Made by a program: the position numbers and the translations under genes. Under the pieces are notes generated by a model, which saw nothing but the letters and a program-made list of their open reading frames with translations, did not search any database and had not been told where the DNA came from. Positions 7,510 to 19,457 of a stretch of DNA of 64,000 bases are shown here, piece by piece. Numbering within the stretch: position 1 is the first letter of the stretch; the number at the start of each line of letters is the position of its first letter. The stretch is from Azospirillum sp. TSH64 (GTDB lineage Bacteria; Pseudomonadota; Alphaproteobacteria; Azospirillales; Azospirillaceae), in contig NZ_LGQW01000015.1 in NCBI RefSeq assembly GCF_003116035.1, forward strand, positions 2,569,353 to 2,633,352. Direction: 5' to 3'.

Positions 7510-8541
7510 TCAGCCGGCCTGACGGGCGGGGCCGTCGGTTCCATCCGCTTGTCCGGCGCTGCCTGCGTGGTCACCGTGAATGCCCGGGTTGGCGGCCAGA
7601 ACGGCGTCGATGCGGTCGGCCCAGCCGTCGAGCTGCTGTGCGTCGCCCGCCCGGCGATACTCGGTGCCGAGGCCGTCCAGCAGTGCGCGGTCGGCGGCCA
7701 GCCGTTCCACCGCCACCCAGCGGTTCCAGTCGGCGGCGAGCGACCAAGCCGGGTCGCTCAGCCGTGCGTTCGGCAGCCGGTAATGGAAGGTCGGGCGCGG
7801 GCGGACATGCGGATCCTCCATCGCCGCGGCCAGACGGTCGCGGTCGAGATGGGCGAACAGCGGGAACAGGTCCAGCTCGCGGTTTCGGGTTGGGTTGTCG
7901 GCCAGATAATCGTCGATCAGCCCGCCCAGGTCGGGACGATAGGCAGGATCGACGACCTTTGCGGCATAGGGCGTCGGGAAGGCGGCGATGAAGCCGGACA
8001 GGCGCCGGGTGACGTCGACCCTGATTTCCCGCCGCAGCCAAGGGGCCAGCAGCAGGAAGGCCTTCAGCATGTCCAGCAGGTAATCGCCATCGGTCCGCGC
8101 CACCTCCGGATTGAAATGCAGGCCGAAGGCGAACAGCGGGCTGGCCTCCGTCCCGGCGGCACCCAGCGCGCGCAGGCGGGCGACCATCTCCTCCAGCTCC
8201 GGCATCTGCTCCACCGTCACCGGCGGGGCGGCGATCTCGAAGGGCATCACCAGACTGCCGATGTTGCCCCACAACGGCCGCAGCGGGTCGAGGATCGCCG
8301 CACCCCCCTTGCCCTTGTGGGCGGAGCGCATGTCCAGTTCGACCGTGAAGTCACCGAGCCGCGTCTCCGTCACCAGACATCGGTGCGGGTTCTCGACGGT
8401 GACGGTGCCGCCGAACAGCCGGTGCACGCAGGCTGCGGCCGACGGCGCGTCCAGATCGGCGAATTCAAGTTCCACCCCCACGCGGCGCGGCGTGCCCTGG
8501 GACGTGGTGCGGAGCGGGGGGAGGAGGAAGGGTGTGGTCAT
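7510..8541 (-). CDS. Putative amidoligase
   Basis: Protein of 343 residues of the putative amidoligase family in the COOH-NH2 ligase (glutamine synthetase/GCS-like) superfamily. The N-terminal RRVGVELEF supplies the paired Glu metal ligands, FTVELDMRS is a second acidic strand, and FGLHFNPE carries the conserved His/Asn of the ATP-metal centre. Family members join a carboxylate to an amine using ATP to make peptide-like or polyamine amides. First gene of a two-gene operon with the C26 amidotransferase-like gene. The metabolite is unknown. Confidence 0.82.
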   Translation of the reverse strand: MTTPFLLPPLRTTSQGTPRRVGVELEFADLDAPSAAACVHRLFGGTVTVENPHRCLVTETRLGDFTVELDMRSAHKGKGGAAILDPLRPLWGNIGSLVMPFEIAAPPVTVEQMPELEEMVARLRALGAAGTEASPLFAFGLHFNPEVARTDGDYLLDMLKAFLLLAPWLRREIRVDVTRRLSGFIAAFPTPYAAKVVDPAYRPDLGGLIDDYLADNPTRNRELDLFPLFAHLDRDRLAAAMEDPHVRPRPTFHYRLPNARLSDPAWSLAADWNRWVAVERLAADRALLDGLGTEYRRAGDAQQLDGWADRIDAVLAANPGIHGDHAGSAGQADGTDGPARQAG

Positions 8542-8904
8542 TGCAAGGCTTCAACAGCCCACCCCGCAGCCTGTTCCATCGATGGAGCTGCATCGGGATT
8601 CCAGTTGCATCGGAAGTCCTTGAACACTGCAACGACGCGAATTCAAGCAGGCTGCGGTGCATATCCCTTTCGACCGTAACCACTCGATGGTGGTATGTTT
8701 TGGTTTTTGATGTAAATGCCCTGCAGTTGGCGGCAAATTGGGAGAGGATAACAGCCGTTCGATCGGCTTCTCCCCTCTGTTCCGGCTCATTTTTTTCTAA
8801 ATTAACCGCCGCTTAACCATAAGTGCGTTAGCGATAGGCCTGCCGCAGGGTGGCGCATCCGTCGTTTCATCCGGTCGGCTTTGCGGAGGAGCCTCGTCTA
8901 CGTC
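8542..8904. other. Divergent promoter region, relatively AT-rich
   Basis: About 360 bp between the amidoligase operon and a hybrid kinase gene. The part near 8690-8830 is much richer in A/T than its surroundings, suiting promoters for both directions. Two TGCATCGG motifs 17 bp apart lie near 8591 and 8608. A GGAGGA ribosome site lies at 8885-8890 ahead of the kinase start. No small gene is convincing here. Confidence 0.5.
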
Positions 8905-11900
8905 ATGACCCTTCTGGCACGCCTCTTCATCCTGGTCCTGCTCGCGGTGCTGCCGGCGATCGGCATCCAGATCTACAGCGTGCTCGAACAGCGGGCGGAG
9001 CGCGAAGGCGAGGTGACGCTCCAGGCCGAACGGCTTCTCCGGCAGGTCGAAAGCGAGCATTTCCGTCTCATCGACAGCGCCCGCCTGATGGTCACCGCGG
9101 TGACCGAGGCGCGCTTCCTGCGCCGGGGCGAGGCCGACAGCTGCCAGACCTATCTGGAGCGGCTGGCGACCCGTTCCGCCGACTACCGCACCCTGTCGAT
9201 CACCGATACCGAGGGGCGCATCCTGTGCAGCGCCGATCCGTCGCGCATCGGTGCCTCTCTGAGCGTCCAGCCGCATTTCCGCCGGGCGATGGCGCAGGGC
9301 CGTTTCGCCGTCGGCGAATGGACAATCACCCATTCCGGCGCCGACGGCGGCGAACTGCCGGTCGCCGCTCCCTATTCGGACAGCGACGGCCGGCGGGCCG
9401 GCGTGGTCGCCCTGTCGCTCGACGTCCCGCGGCTGACCGCCCTCTTCGCCTCCCGTCCGATGCCGGACAACACCACCCTGACCGTCGCCGACCGCTCCGG
9501 CACCATCCTGGTGAAGTTGCCGGGCACCCAGGGCCGCGCCGGCGAACGGCTGCCGGACAGCTATCTGGGGCTTCTGTCGGAACGGGAAGCCGGCGTGACC
9601 ATGCTGCCCGGACTGGACGGCGTGTCGCGCATCCTTGCCTTCTCCCCGCCGGCCGCCGGCATCCGCGACCTGTTCATCAGCGTCGGCGTCGACCGCGGCG
9701 CCGCCATGGGCGCGGTGGACCGCGCCACCCGGGACGGGCTGCTGATGACACTGTCGGGCTTCCTGGTCGCCGCCGCCGCCGCCTGGATCGGCGGTACCCT
9801 GTTCATCCGCCGCCCGGTCGATGCGCTGGTTTCCGCCGCCCGCGACTGGAGCGAGGGCAAGACCGCCACCCGGGTGAAGCTGTCCGACCGCTCGTCGGAG
9901 ATCGGACAGCTCGGCTACGCCTTCGACATGATGGCTGAACGGCTGGAGGCGCGTGAAGCGGCGCTGCGCCAGTCCGAAAGCCACATCCGCGCCGTGCTGG
10001 ACGCGCTGCCGGCCTATGTCGGCGTGCTGACGCCGGACGGGGCGGTGGCCCAGGTCAACCGTGCCGCCGCCGATGCCGCCGGGCTGCCGCCCGCCCGCAT
10101 CGTCGGCCGCCCCTTCGACGAGATCTGCTGGCTGTCCTTCGACGAGGCCGGGCGGGAGCGGTTGCGGCAGGCGCTGGTGCTGGGCGCCGGCGGACGGTCC
10201 TCCCGCTTCGACGCCGGGCTGCGCGTCGCCACCGGGCGGGACACCACTCCGCGGGAGATGACGGTGGACGTCAACCTGACCCCGATGGTCGATGCCGACG
10301 GCCATGTCACCCACCTGATCGCCACCGGCATCGACATCACCGAACGCAAGCGCACGGAGGAGGCGCTGCGTGTCGCCGAGGAGCGCGTGCGCACCGGCTT
10401 GCGCAATTCCGGCGTGGTGGTGCTCAACCAGGACCGCGACCTGCGCTACAACTGGGCGCATTCGGAATGGCTCGGCTTCTCTCCCGACGCACTGATCGGC
10501 CGTACCGACGCCGACCTGTGCAGCCAGCGTGAGGATGCCGACGGCATGATGGCGCTGAAGCACCGGGTGATGGAGAGCGGCGTCGGCGCGCGGGAGGAGG
10601 TGCGCATCCACTGCAAGGGCGAGGACCGCTTCTTCGACCTGACCGTCGATCCGCTGCTCGATCCCTCCGGCCGTGTCGAGGGCGTCACCTGCGCTGCCGT
10701 CGAGGTCACCGACCGCAAGAAGGCCGAGGCCGAACTGCGCCGTGCGCGGGAGGAGGCCGATCAGGCCAACGACGGCAAGTCCAAGTTCCTCGCCGCCGCC
10801 AGCCACGACCTGCGCCAGCCGGTGCAGTCGCTCTATCTCTTCACCGCGGCGTTGAGCGACCGGTTGCAGGGTCATGCGGCGCTGCCGATCCTCGACAACA
10901 TCCGCCAGGGGCTGGACACGCTGAAGAGCCTGCTGGACGGTCTTCTGGACATGTCGCGGCTGGAATCCGGCAAGATCGTCGCCACGCCGGTGGAGGTGCG
11001 GCTGAACCAGATGCTCGGCCGGCTGGTCGCCGAATATGGCCCGCGCGCCGCCCAGAAGGGGTTGGTGCTGCGTGCCGTGCCGACGCGCGCCTGGGTCCGC
11101 ACCGATCCGGCCCATCTGGAGCGCATCCTGCGCAACCTCGTCGAGAACGCGCTGCGCTACACCACCAGGGGCAAGGTGCTGCTGGGTTGCCGCCGGACGC
11201 CGTCCGGCATGCGGGTGGAGGTGTGGGACACCGGCGCCGGCATCCCCGCCGACCGGCTGGAGGACATCTTCGAGGAGTTCACCCAGCTGGGCGAGCGCAG
11301 CGAACGCGGCCTCGGCCTGGGGCTGGCCATCGTCAAGCGGCTGTCGCGGCTGCTCGGCCATCCGGTGACGGTGCGCTCGTGGGAGGGCAAGGGGTCGGTC
11401 TTCGCGGTCGAGCTGCCGCGGGTGATCCTGGGCAACCCGCGTCCGGCCAGCGGCACCGCCGCCGCCGCCGCGACGCTCGCGCGCCGGTCCATCGCCAACG
11501 ATGCGGCGGCGGCCAATGCTGCGAACGACCGGGGGCAGGCGATCAGCGCCATCGCCAACGCCTTCGGCGGTGGGCGGAGCGCTGGCGGGGCGACCAAGAC
11601 GATTGCCGCGCCGGCTGCCGCAGTTGCGGCTGGAGCCGCCAAGGGCATGGTGCTGGTGATCGACGACGAGGCGATCATCCTGCTCGGCCTCAAGGCGATC
11701 CTGGAAGGCTGGGGCTATGACGTGCTGACCGCCAAGTCGGGCGATCAGGCGCTGGAACGGCTGCGCGCCGACGGCCGCTGCCCGCAGATCGTGCTGGCCG
11801 ACTACCAGCTCCAGCAGGGCCGCACCGGTCCGGAGGCGGTCTGTGCGGTCCAGACCATGCTGGGCCAGTCGGTTCCCGGCATCATCCTGACCGGCGACAC

Positions 11901-12009
11901 CAGCTCCGAACGCCAGGAAGAAGCCGAACGCCGCGGCTTCCGCATCCTGCACAAGCCGGTCTTCCCCAACGACCTCCGCCGCATGATGGCGAGCGCCGGG
12001 GCGGCGTGA
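8905..12009 (+). CDS. Membrane hybrid histidine kinase (PDC-HAMP-PAS-PAS-HK-REC)
   Basis: Sensor kinase of 1034 residues. Order: transmembrane helix (about 3-22), a large periplasmic PDC/Cache-like region (30-275), second helix (277-302), HAMP (303-350), PAS (358-480), a second PAS (495-610), HisKA with phospho-acceptor His634 in SHDLRQPVQS, HATPase (725-845, with DTGAGIP and GLGLGLA), an Ala-rich linker, and a C-terminal receiver with Asp966 in VLADYQ. ATG 8905 is chosen for the GGAGGA 14 nt upstream. No response regulator is adjacent, so the output partner is unknown. The periplasmic domain suggests sensing of a small extracellular ligand. Confidence 0.92.
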   Translation: MTLLARLFILVLLAVLPAIGIQIYSVLEQRAEREGEVTLQAERLLRQVESEHFRLIDSARLMVTAVTEARFLRRGEADSCQTYLERLATRSADYRTLSITDTEGRILCSADPSRIGASLSVQPHFRRAMAQGRFAVGEWTITHSGADGGELPVAAPYSDSDGRRAGVVALSLDVPRLTALFASRPMPDNTTLTVADRSGTILVKLPGTQGRAGERLPDSYLGLLSEREAGVTMLPGLDGVSRILAFSPPAAGIRDLFISVGVDRGAAMGAVDRATRDGLLMTLSGFLVAAAAAWIGGTLFIRRPVDALVSAARDWSEGKTATRVKLSDRSSEIGQLGYAFDMMAERLEAREAALRQSESHIRAVLDALPAYVGVLTPDGAVAQVNRAAADAAGLPPARIVGRPFDEICWLSFDEAGRERLRQALVLGAGGRSSRFDAGLRVATGRDTTPREMTVDVNLTPMVDADGHVTHLIATGIDITERKRTEEALRVAEERVRTGLRNSGVVVLNQDRDLRYNWAHSEWLGFSPDALIGRTDADLCSQREDADGMMALKHRVMESGVGAREEVRIHCKGEDRFFDLTVDPLLDPSGRVEGVTCAAVEVTDRKKAEAELRRAREEADQANDGKSKFLAAASHDLRQPVQSLYLFTAALSDRLQGHAALPILDNIRQGLDTLKSLLDGLLDMSRLESGKIVATPVEVRLNQMLGRLVAEYGPRAAQKGLVLRAVPTRAWVRTDPAHLERILRNLVENALRYTTRGKVLLGCRRTPSGMRVEVWDTGAGIPADRLEDIFEEFTQLGERSERGLGLGLAIVKRLSRLLGHPVTVRSWEGKGSVFAVELPRVILGNPRPASGTAAAAATLARRSIANDAAAANAANDRGQAISAIANAFGGGRSAGGATKTIAAPAAAVAAGAAKGMVLVIDDEAIILLGLKAILEGWGYDVLTAKSGDQALERLRADGRCPQIVLADYQLQQGRTGPEAVCAVQTMLGQSVPGIILTGDTSSERQEEAERRGFRILHKPVFPNDLRRMMASAGAA

Positions 12010-12036
12010 TGCGCCGGTTCGGGTTTCCTCGGCAGC

Positions 12037-12071
12037 AAAAAGGGCCGCTCCCCCACCGGGACGCGGCCCTT
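12037..12071 (-). terminator. Terminator of acnA (minus strand)
   Basis: On the minus strand AAGGGCCGC pairs with GCGGCCCTT (12040-12048 with 12063-12071), followed by TTTTT. It lies 23 bp past the acnA stop; the stem could also serve the convergent kinase gene. Confidence 0.88.
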
Positions 12072-12094
12072 GCGTTATCCGAACTCCGGCAGCC

Positions 12095-14785
<2,691 letters not shown>

Positions 14786-15178
14786 GGGAAAGACTCCTTG
14801 GCTTCTGTGGCTTTTGGACCCGGCAGTCCGGATCGTGGCTTTCGGTTCGGGCGGGCACCGGGGCGGATGCCTGGGGGAAGATGCTTCTCGTCGGATGGAC
14901 CGGGGATGGACCGGACGGCCGCCGGACAGGACGCGCCATACAGCCAAGATGTAGGGCGCGAGGCCGGTCTATCAACGCACCGGATGACCCCTGCCGCAAG
15001 ACGAGGTGGAAGTCCAATCCATGGGGCAGGACTTGGCGTGTGCCTGGATACTGGAAACGATTACGGTGCGGTGGTCCATACATTACAAAGTTTTATGCCG
15101 TCCGGAATTGCATATGGCTTTCAGCGAGGTGCTTGTCCGGCTAGTCTGCCTGCGGCGACACATGGACGGAGGCGGGCG
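14786..15178. other. Divergent promoter region of acnA and signal peptidase
   Basis: About 390 bp between acnA (leftward) and the signal peptidase gene (rightward). It contains a tandem 11-bp duplication at 14893-14914 and a short AT-rich patch around 15080-15115 likely to hold the signal peptidase promoter. No RNA gene or extra coding region is convincing. Confidence 0.5.
14893..14914. repeat. Perfect tandem 11-bp duplication upstream of acnA
   Basis: GGATGGACCGG occurs twice head to tail, about 110-130 bp before the acnA start. It could be a duplicated operator or a slippage product. Confidence 0.7.
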
Positions 15179-15916
15179 GTGACGGGCAAGAGCGGTCTTT
15201 GGGAGATGGTCCGCACAGTCACGGTCGCGGGGCTGCTGGCGCTTGGGGCCCGCTCGGTGGTGGCGCAGCCCTTCCACGTCCCGTCGGGATCGATGGAGCC
15301 GACGCTGGAGGTCGGCGATTTCCTGTTCGCCAGCAAGTTCCCCTACGGATACAGCCGCTATTCCTTCCCGCTCGACGCGCTTCCCATCGCCGGGCGGGTG
15401 CTGGGCCATGCGCCGGAGCGTGGCGACATCGTCGTCTTCCGTCTGCCGCGCGACCCGGAGCAGGTCTATGTGAAGCGGCTCGTCGGGCTACCGGGCGACG
15501 TGGTGCAGATGCGGGACGGCGTTCTGCATGTGAACGGCCAGCCGGCGGCGCTGGAGCGCCTGGAAGATTTCGTCGAGACGGGAGCCGACGGTGCCCGCCG
15601 GACCATCCCGCAATATGTGGAGCATCTGCCGGATGGTCCGACGCACCGTGTCCTGCATGTGGCCGGGCGCGACGGCCTGGACGACACCCCACCGCTTCGG
15701 GTGCCGGAAGGCCATTACTTCATGCTGGGTGACAACCGCAGCAATTCGCTGGACAGCCGGGTTGCGGCAACGGCCGGCGGCGTCGGCTTCGTTCCCGCCG
15801 AAAACCTCATCGGCCGGGCCGACCTGCGGCATTTCTCCGTCGACCCAACCGCGCTGGACGAACCGGCCCGCTGGCCGGCAGCCCTGCGGCTCGACCGCAT
15901 CGGGCTGATCCACTGA
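15179..15916 (+). CDS. lepB: Signal peptidase I
   Basis: Type I leader peptidase of 245 residues that removes Sec/Tat signal peptides at the periplasmic face. An N-terminal hydrophobic helix (about 9-27) anchors it. The catalytic Ser sits in VPSGSMEPTL and the Lys in QVYVKRLVGLPGD; the later GHYFMLGDNRSNSLDSR is the conserved C-terminal box. GTG at 15179 is preceded by GGAGG; ATG at 15206 would cut the N-terminus. The gene stands alone, without the usual rnc/era neighbours, so a second copy may exist elsewhere. Confidence 0.93.
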   Translation: MTGKSGLWEMVRTVTVAGLLALGARSVVAQPFHVPSGSMEPTLEVGDFLFASKFPYGYSRYSFPLDALPIAGRVLGHAPERGDIVVFRLPRDPEQVYVKRLVGLPGDVVQMRDGVLHVNGQPAALERLEDFVETGADGARRTIPQYVEHLPDGPTHRVLHVAGRDGLDDTPPLRVPEGHYFMLGDNRSNSLDSRVAATAGGVGFVPAENLIGRADLRHFSVDPTALDEPARWPAALRLDRIGLIH

Positions 15917-15964
15917 TCCGATACGCTGCGGCGACCCTCACGCCATCCTATCGGGCGGGCTTCG

Positions 15965-17011
15965 TCAGGCGGGCTTCATCGCCACATAGCGGACGAAGCG
16001 CAGGCCGCTGCCCAGCACCCGCAGCCGTGCCCACCACAGTGCCAGTTCGCGCTTCAGTGCGGCCAGCACCGGGGCCGGCGGCACGGCCGCGGCCAGCGTG
16101 TCGGCCAGCTTGCGCACGCGGTCGATGATGTGGCGGCGGTGCAACTGGGTCAGATCCTCCGAAATGCGGAGGTCGAGGTTGCGCTGGGTCAGTTCGTCGG
16201 CCATGCGGGTGGCGGTCCAGGGATAGACCTCCATCGGCTCCTCCTCCCGCCAGCCGTTCCAGCTGTCCCAGGAGCCGGGGGTGCCGTCGATCACATAGTC
16301 GTACAGGGCGATGCCGCCCTTGGGCTTCACGCAGTCGCCGAGCCGGTCGAGGAACAGGTCCTTGTCGCGCACACGGTGGAGGATGCGGTCGGCCATCACG
16401 AGGTCGAAGCTGCCGGCCTGGTTGAAATGCTCCGGGTCGTAATGGGCGATGGGCGCCTTCTTCGACAGGCCCAGCGCCTTCGACCGGTCCATGGCCAGCT
16501 TCGCCAGCAGCGGCGATGGCTCCAGCCCGGTTACCCAGGTGTCGCAGCTTTGCACCAGCGCGCGGGCGGTGCCGCCCAGGCCGGCCGACAGGTCCAGCAC
16601 GCTCTTGGCCGGGTTCAGCCCGAAGGACCGGATGGAATCGACCATCCACGCCGCTTCCTCCGGCCCGGTCATGTCCTGGCCCCACAGAAGCTGCGCGCCC
16701 TCGCTGCGCGCCGGCGACCAGACCGGCTCGCCATGACGGTCGAGTTGCATCAACGCCAGCCGGTCCAGGTCCGGGTTGCCGGTGGGCGGAGCCGGCAGCG
16801 CGATTGCGGCCGACGGTGCTGGAGATGTGGTGCTGCCGACTGCATCGACCGGGCCGGGCTGCCGGCGGCCCGCCAAAGCGCGTGGGTCGGTCCGGCTCGA
16901 AATGCGGGGCAGGCGGGACAGGTCATAGCCCTCCCACCACGCAGCCAAACGGATGCGCCAGTCGGGGTTACGCCACCGCTCCAAATCCTGTGGACTGATC
17001 TGCGGCACCAC
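15965..17011 (-). CDS. Class I SAM-dependent methyltransferase
   Basis: Protein of 348 residues. A variable N-terminal region (about 1-125) precedes a Rossmann methyltransferase domain: motif I VLDLSAGLGGTARAL (near 138), acidic loop GLEPSPLL, and motif IV-like SFDLVMADRILHRV. A C-terminal helical part follows. The substrate is not evident. The GTG start at 17011 has an AAAGGG ribosome site. It converges on lepB. Family assignment is firm, specificity unknown. Confidence 0.82.
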   Translation of the reverse strand: MVPQISPQDLERWRNPDWRIRLAAWWEGYDLSRLPRISSRTDPRALAGRRQPGPVDAVGSTTSPAPSAAIALPAPPTGNPDLDRLALMQLDRHGEPVWSPARSEGAQLLWGQDMTGPEEAAWMVDSIRSFGLNPAKSVLDLSAGLGGTARALVQSCDTWVTGLEPSPLLAKLAMDRSKALGLSKKAPIAHYDPEHFNQAGSFDLVMADRILHRVRDKDLFLDRLGDCVKPKGGIALYDYVIDGTPGSWDSWNGWREEEPMEVYPWTATRMADELTQRNLDLRISEDLTQLHRRHIIDRVRKLADTLAAAVPPAPVLAALKRELALWWARLRVLGSGLRFVRYVAMKPA

Positions 17012-17271
17012 GCATCTGCCCTTTCCAGGTCAAGCGGCGGATCACCGATCTACCACTTTTGGGTATATTCACGACATCCGGCACCGTGATTTAGAAGTAG
17101 GTTGGCCTGATTTGTCTGTCAAGAAACCATTGTTTAACGATTTCGACTTCGTTTTCGCCAATTGTTGGAAAATTTTACCGGTTTTTGTCTGTGCGTTGCG
17201 CTCTGTGCGGCCATTGCGGCCGCCGGGGCGCCTCCCTATACTCCCGACTCAACCGACGAAGGGGGCTTGGC

Positions 17272-17874
17272 GTGCCGATCGAAACCGGTGAGTCCACCGG
17301 CAATCCCTGGACCGTGCTGACCAGCACGACGAAATACGAGAATGCCTGGATGGAGGTGGTCGAACACAAGGTTCTGACCCCGAAGGGCTCTCCGGGAATC
17401 TATGGCGTCGTCCATCCCCGCAGCCTTGCCACCGGCGTGGTGCCGGTCCATGCCGACGGCACGGTGACCCTGGTCGGCCAGTACCGCTTCCCCCTGAAGC
17501 AATACAGCTGGGAAATCCCCGAGGGCGGCGGGCGCAAGGGTGTCGAACCGCAGGAATCCGCCGCGCGCGAGCTGCGCGAGGAAACCGGCCTGACGGCACG
17601 GCGCTGGATGCCGCTGATGACGCTGCACCTGTCCAACTGCATCACCGACGAGGTGGCCCACACCTTCGTCGCCTGGGATATGGAGCAGGGCGAGTCCGCG
17701 CCGGACGAGACCGAGGTGCTGGCGGTGCGCCGCCTGCCCTTCGCCGAGGTGATCGACATGGTGCTGTCCGGCGCCATCACCGACGCCATGGCGGTGGCCA
17801 GCCTGCTGAAGCTGCGGGTTCTGGCGGCGGAAGGCGCGCTGCCCGACGACCTCGCCGGCATTCTCCGCCTCTGA
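17272..17874 (+). CDS. Nudix hydrolase, ADP-ribose pyrophosphatase type
   Basis: Protein of 200 residues with an N-terminal beta domain (TKYENAWMEVVEHKV) typical of ADP-sugar pyrophosphatases, followed by a Nudix box (EIPEGGGRKGVEP... then ARELREETGL, about 80-107). The metal-binding REL-REE core is intact; with strict spacing the first Glu of the box is replaced by Val, Glu being one position later. Likely hydrolyses a nucleoside diphosphate linked to a sugar. GTG at 17272 follows GAAGGGGG. A DEDDh exonuclease gene follows after 37 bp. Confidence 0.85.
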   Translation: MPIETGESTGNPWTVLTSTTKYENAWMEVVEHKVLTPKGSPGIYGVVHPRSLATGVVPVHADGTVTLVGQYRFPLKQYSWEIPEGGGRKGVEPQESAARELREETGLTARRWMPLMTLHLSNCITDEVAHTFVAWDMEQGESAPDETEVLAVRRLPFAEVIDMVLSGAITDAMAVASLLKLRVLAAEGALPDDLAGILRL

Positions 17875-17911
17875 CCTGCCGGCGATTGAACCGCCAACAA
17901 ATCGGATCTCA

Positions 17912-18541
17912 ATGACCGTCATTTCCGGCCACGCCGTCGCCATCGATTTCGAGACCGCCAACGAGACCCGCACCAGCGCCTGCTCCATCGGCGTTGCCTG
18001 GATCGAGAACGGCCGCGTGACCGGGACGGAAGAGCATCTGATCCGCCCGCGCGAGCCGCGCTTCAATCCCTTCAACAGCGCCATCCATGGCATCCGTGAA
18101 GAGGACGTGGCCGATGCGCCCGAATTCCCGGAGGTGTGGGCGGGTCTGCGGGAGCGGGTGCAGGGCCGGCTGATCCTGGCCCACAACGCCGCCTTCGACC
18201 TCAGTGTGCTGCGCCATACCCTGACCGACTATGGCGTGGACCTGCCGGCCTGCGACTATCTCTGCACCGTCATGATGGCGCGCCGGGCCTGGCCGGCCTT
18301 GACCGGACACCGGCTGAACCATCTGGCCGATTTCCTGGGGATCGCGCTCCACCACCATCATGCCGGCAGCGACGCCGAGGCCTGCGGCCGCATCGCGCTG
18401 GCCGCGGCGCTGGAGATGGGGTTGGGCGGCTTCGGCGAGATCGAGCGCACCGGTATCCGCCTGGGCCGCATCGCCCCCGGCGGATATTCGCCCTGCAAGG
18501 GCGGCAAGGCGCCGCCGCGCCGCCCGCGCGTGGTGGCGTGA
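17912..18541 (+). CDS. DEDDh 3'-5' exonuclease (DnaQ-like)
   Basis: Exonuclease of 209 residues resembling the DNA polymerase III epsilon proofreading fold. Exo I is AIDFETA (Asp and Glu), Exo II is LAHNAAFDLSVLRH (Asp) and Exo III is HHAGSDAEACG with the catalytic His and Asp, so all four metal/catalytic residues are present. A short basic C-terminal tail (KGGKAPPRRPR) could bind nucleic acid. It is not dnaQ itself by context; likely a repair or RNA-turnover nuclease, co-transcribed with the Nudix gene. Confidence 0.88.
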   Translation: MTVISGHAVAIDFETANETRTSACSIGVAWIENGRVTGTEEHLIRPREPRFNPFNSAIHGIREEDVADAPEFPEVWAGLRERVQGRLILAHNAAFDLSVLRHTLTDYGVDLPACDYLCTVMMARRAWPALTGHRLNHLADFLGIALHHHHAGSDAEACGRIALAAALEMGLGGFGEIERTGIRLGRIAPGGYSPCKGGKAPPRRPRVVA

Positions 18542-18674
18542 ACCGTCAGCCGACGCTTTCCCCCCGGCTTCCCCTGCGTTTAGATTTTTGCGATCGGCTT
18601 TACGCTTCAAATCGATTCCGATTTTTCGCGATCCGATCTAGGCTCCCGCTCCACCGTGTGAAGGAGCGAACCGC

Positions 18675-18959
18675 ATGCTGTTCATGTTCCATTGCGTCGA
18701 CAAGGCGGGCGCCGCCGATGTCCGCGCCGCCAACCGTACCGAGCATCTGGCCTATCTGGAAGCCAATGCCGCCCGCCTCTTCGCCGCCGGCCCGCTGCTG
18801 TCGGACGACCAGAGCGGCATGGTCGGCAGCCTGCTGATCGTCGAGTGCGCCGATGCCGCTGCCGCGCAGGCGTTCGCCGACGGCGACCCCTATGCCAAGG
18901 CCGGCCTGTTCGACAGCGTGACGATCCGGCCCTGGCGCCGCGTCTATCCCAAGGCCTGA
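18675..18959 (+). CDS. YciI family protein
   Basis: Protein of 94 residues with the YciI-like ferredoxin fold: an N-terminal strand MLFMFHCVDK, RTEHLAYLEAN, the loop AAGPLL with the conserved Pro, and the terminal DPYAKAGLFDSVTIRPW. Some family members act as hydrolases or dehydrochlorinases using a His-Asp pair; most are uncharacterised. AAGGAG lies 8 nt before the start. The EVE gene follows after 17 bp, a frequent alphaproteobacterial gene pair. Confidence 0.88.
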   Translation: MLFMFHCVDKAGAADVRAANRTEHLAYLEANAARLFAAGPLLSDDQSGMVGSLLIVECADAAAAQAFADGDPYAKAGLFDSVTIRPWRRVYPKA

Positions 18960-18976
18960 GCGGGAGAGCGCTGGCG

Positions 18977-19396
18977 ATGGCCTACTGGCTGGTGAAATCC
19001 GAGCCGTTCAAATATTCCTGGGACCGCATGGTCGCCGATGGCCGGACCCATTGGGACGGGGTGCGCAATTACCAGGCGTCCAACAATCTGAAGGCGATGG
19101 AGGTGGGCGACCGCGCCTTCTTCTATCACTCCAACGAAGGTCTGGAGATCGTCGGCATCGTCGAGATCGTCCGCACCTATTACCCGGACCCCAGCGACGA
19201 GGCCGGCCGCTTCGGCATGGTCGACGTGGCGCCGGTGATGCCGGTGAAGACGCCCGTCACGCTGAAGCAGATCAAGGCCGATCCGCATCTTCAGTCGATG
19301 GCGCTGGTGCGTCAGTCGCGGCTGTCGGTCTGCCCGGTCACCGACGAGGAGTGGGCGCGGGTGTGCGATCTGGCAGGGGTCGGCGTGCCGGCCTGA
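18977..19396 (+). CDS. EVE domain protein
   Basis: Protein of 139 residues consisting of one EVE domain, a PUA-like fold that reads modified bases. Characteristic pieces are YWLVKSEP at the N-terminus, DGVRNYQASNNLKAM with the conserved Asn residues, and GDRAFFYHSNEG. EVE proteins bind modified nucleotides in DNA or RNA. Very likely co-transcribed with the YciI gene 17 bp upstream. No restriction or modification gene is adjacent, so a housekeeping RNA-related role is the simplest reading. Confidence 0.9.
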   Translation: MAYWLVKSEPFKYSWDRMVADGRTHWDGVRNYQASNNLKAMEVGDRAFFYHSNEGLEIVGIVEIVRTYYPDPSDEAGRFGMVDVAPVMPVKTPVTLKQIKADPHLQSMALVRQSRLSVCPVTDEEWARVCDLAGVGVPA

Positions 19397-19457
19397 GGGG
19401 CGTAGGCGGGGCGAAAGCGGCCCCGCTCTCCGCTGCCCGGTTGCTTCGGTGAAAGAC

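Noticed and set aside
8532-8816. Possible small gene in the AT-rich region before the kinase
   Set aside because: No ribosome site and no family similarity; the region reads better as a divergent promoter.
8797-11952. Very long open frame antisense to the first hybrid kinase
   Set aside because: The sense strand holds a clear kinase with all motifs. Long antisense frames are a by-product of high GC content; the antisense product has no domain and is rich in His/Gly/Arg.
15917-15964. Direct repeat GGCGGGCTTC near the methyltransferase gene end
   Set aside because: Too short and partly coding; no terminator-like or operator structure.
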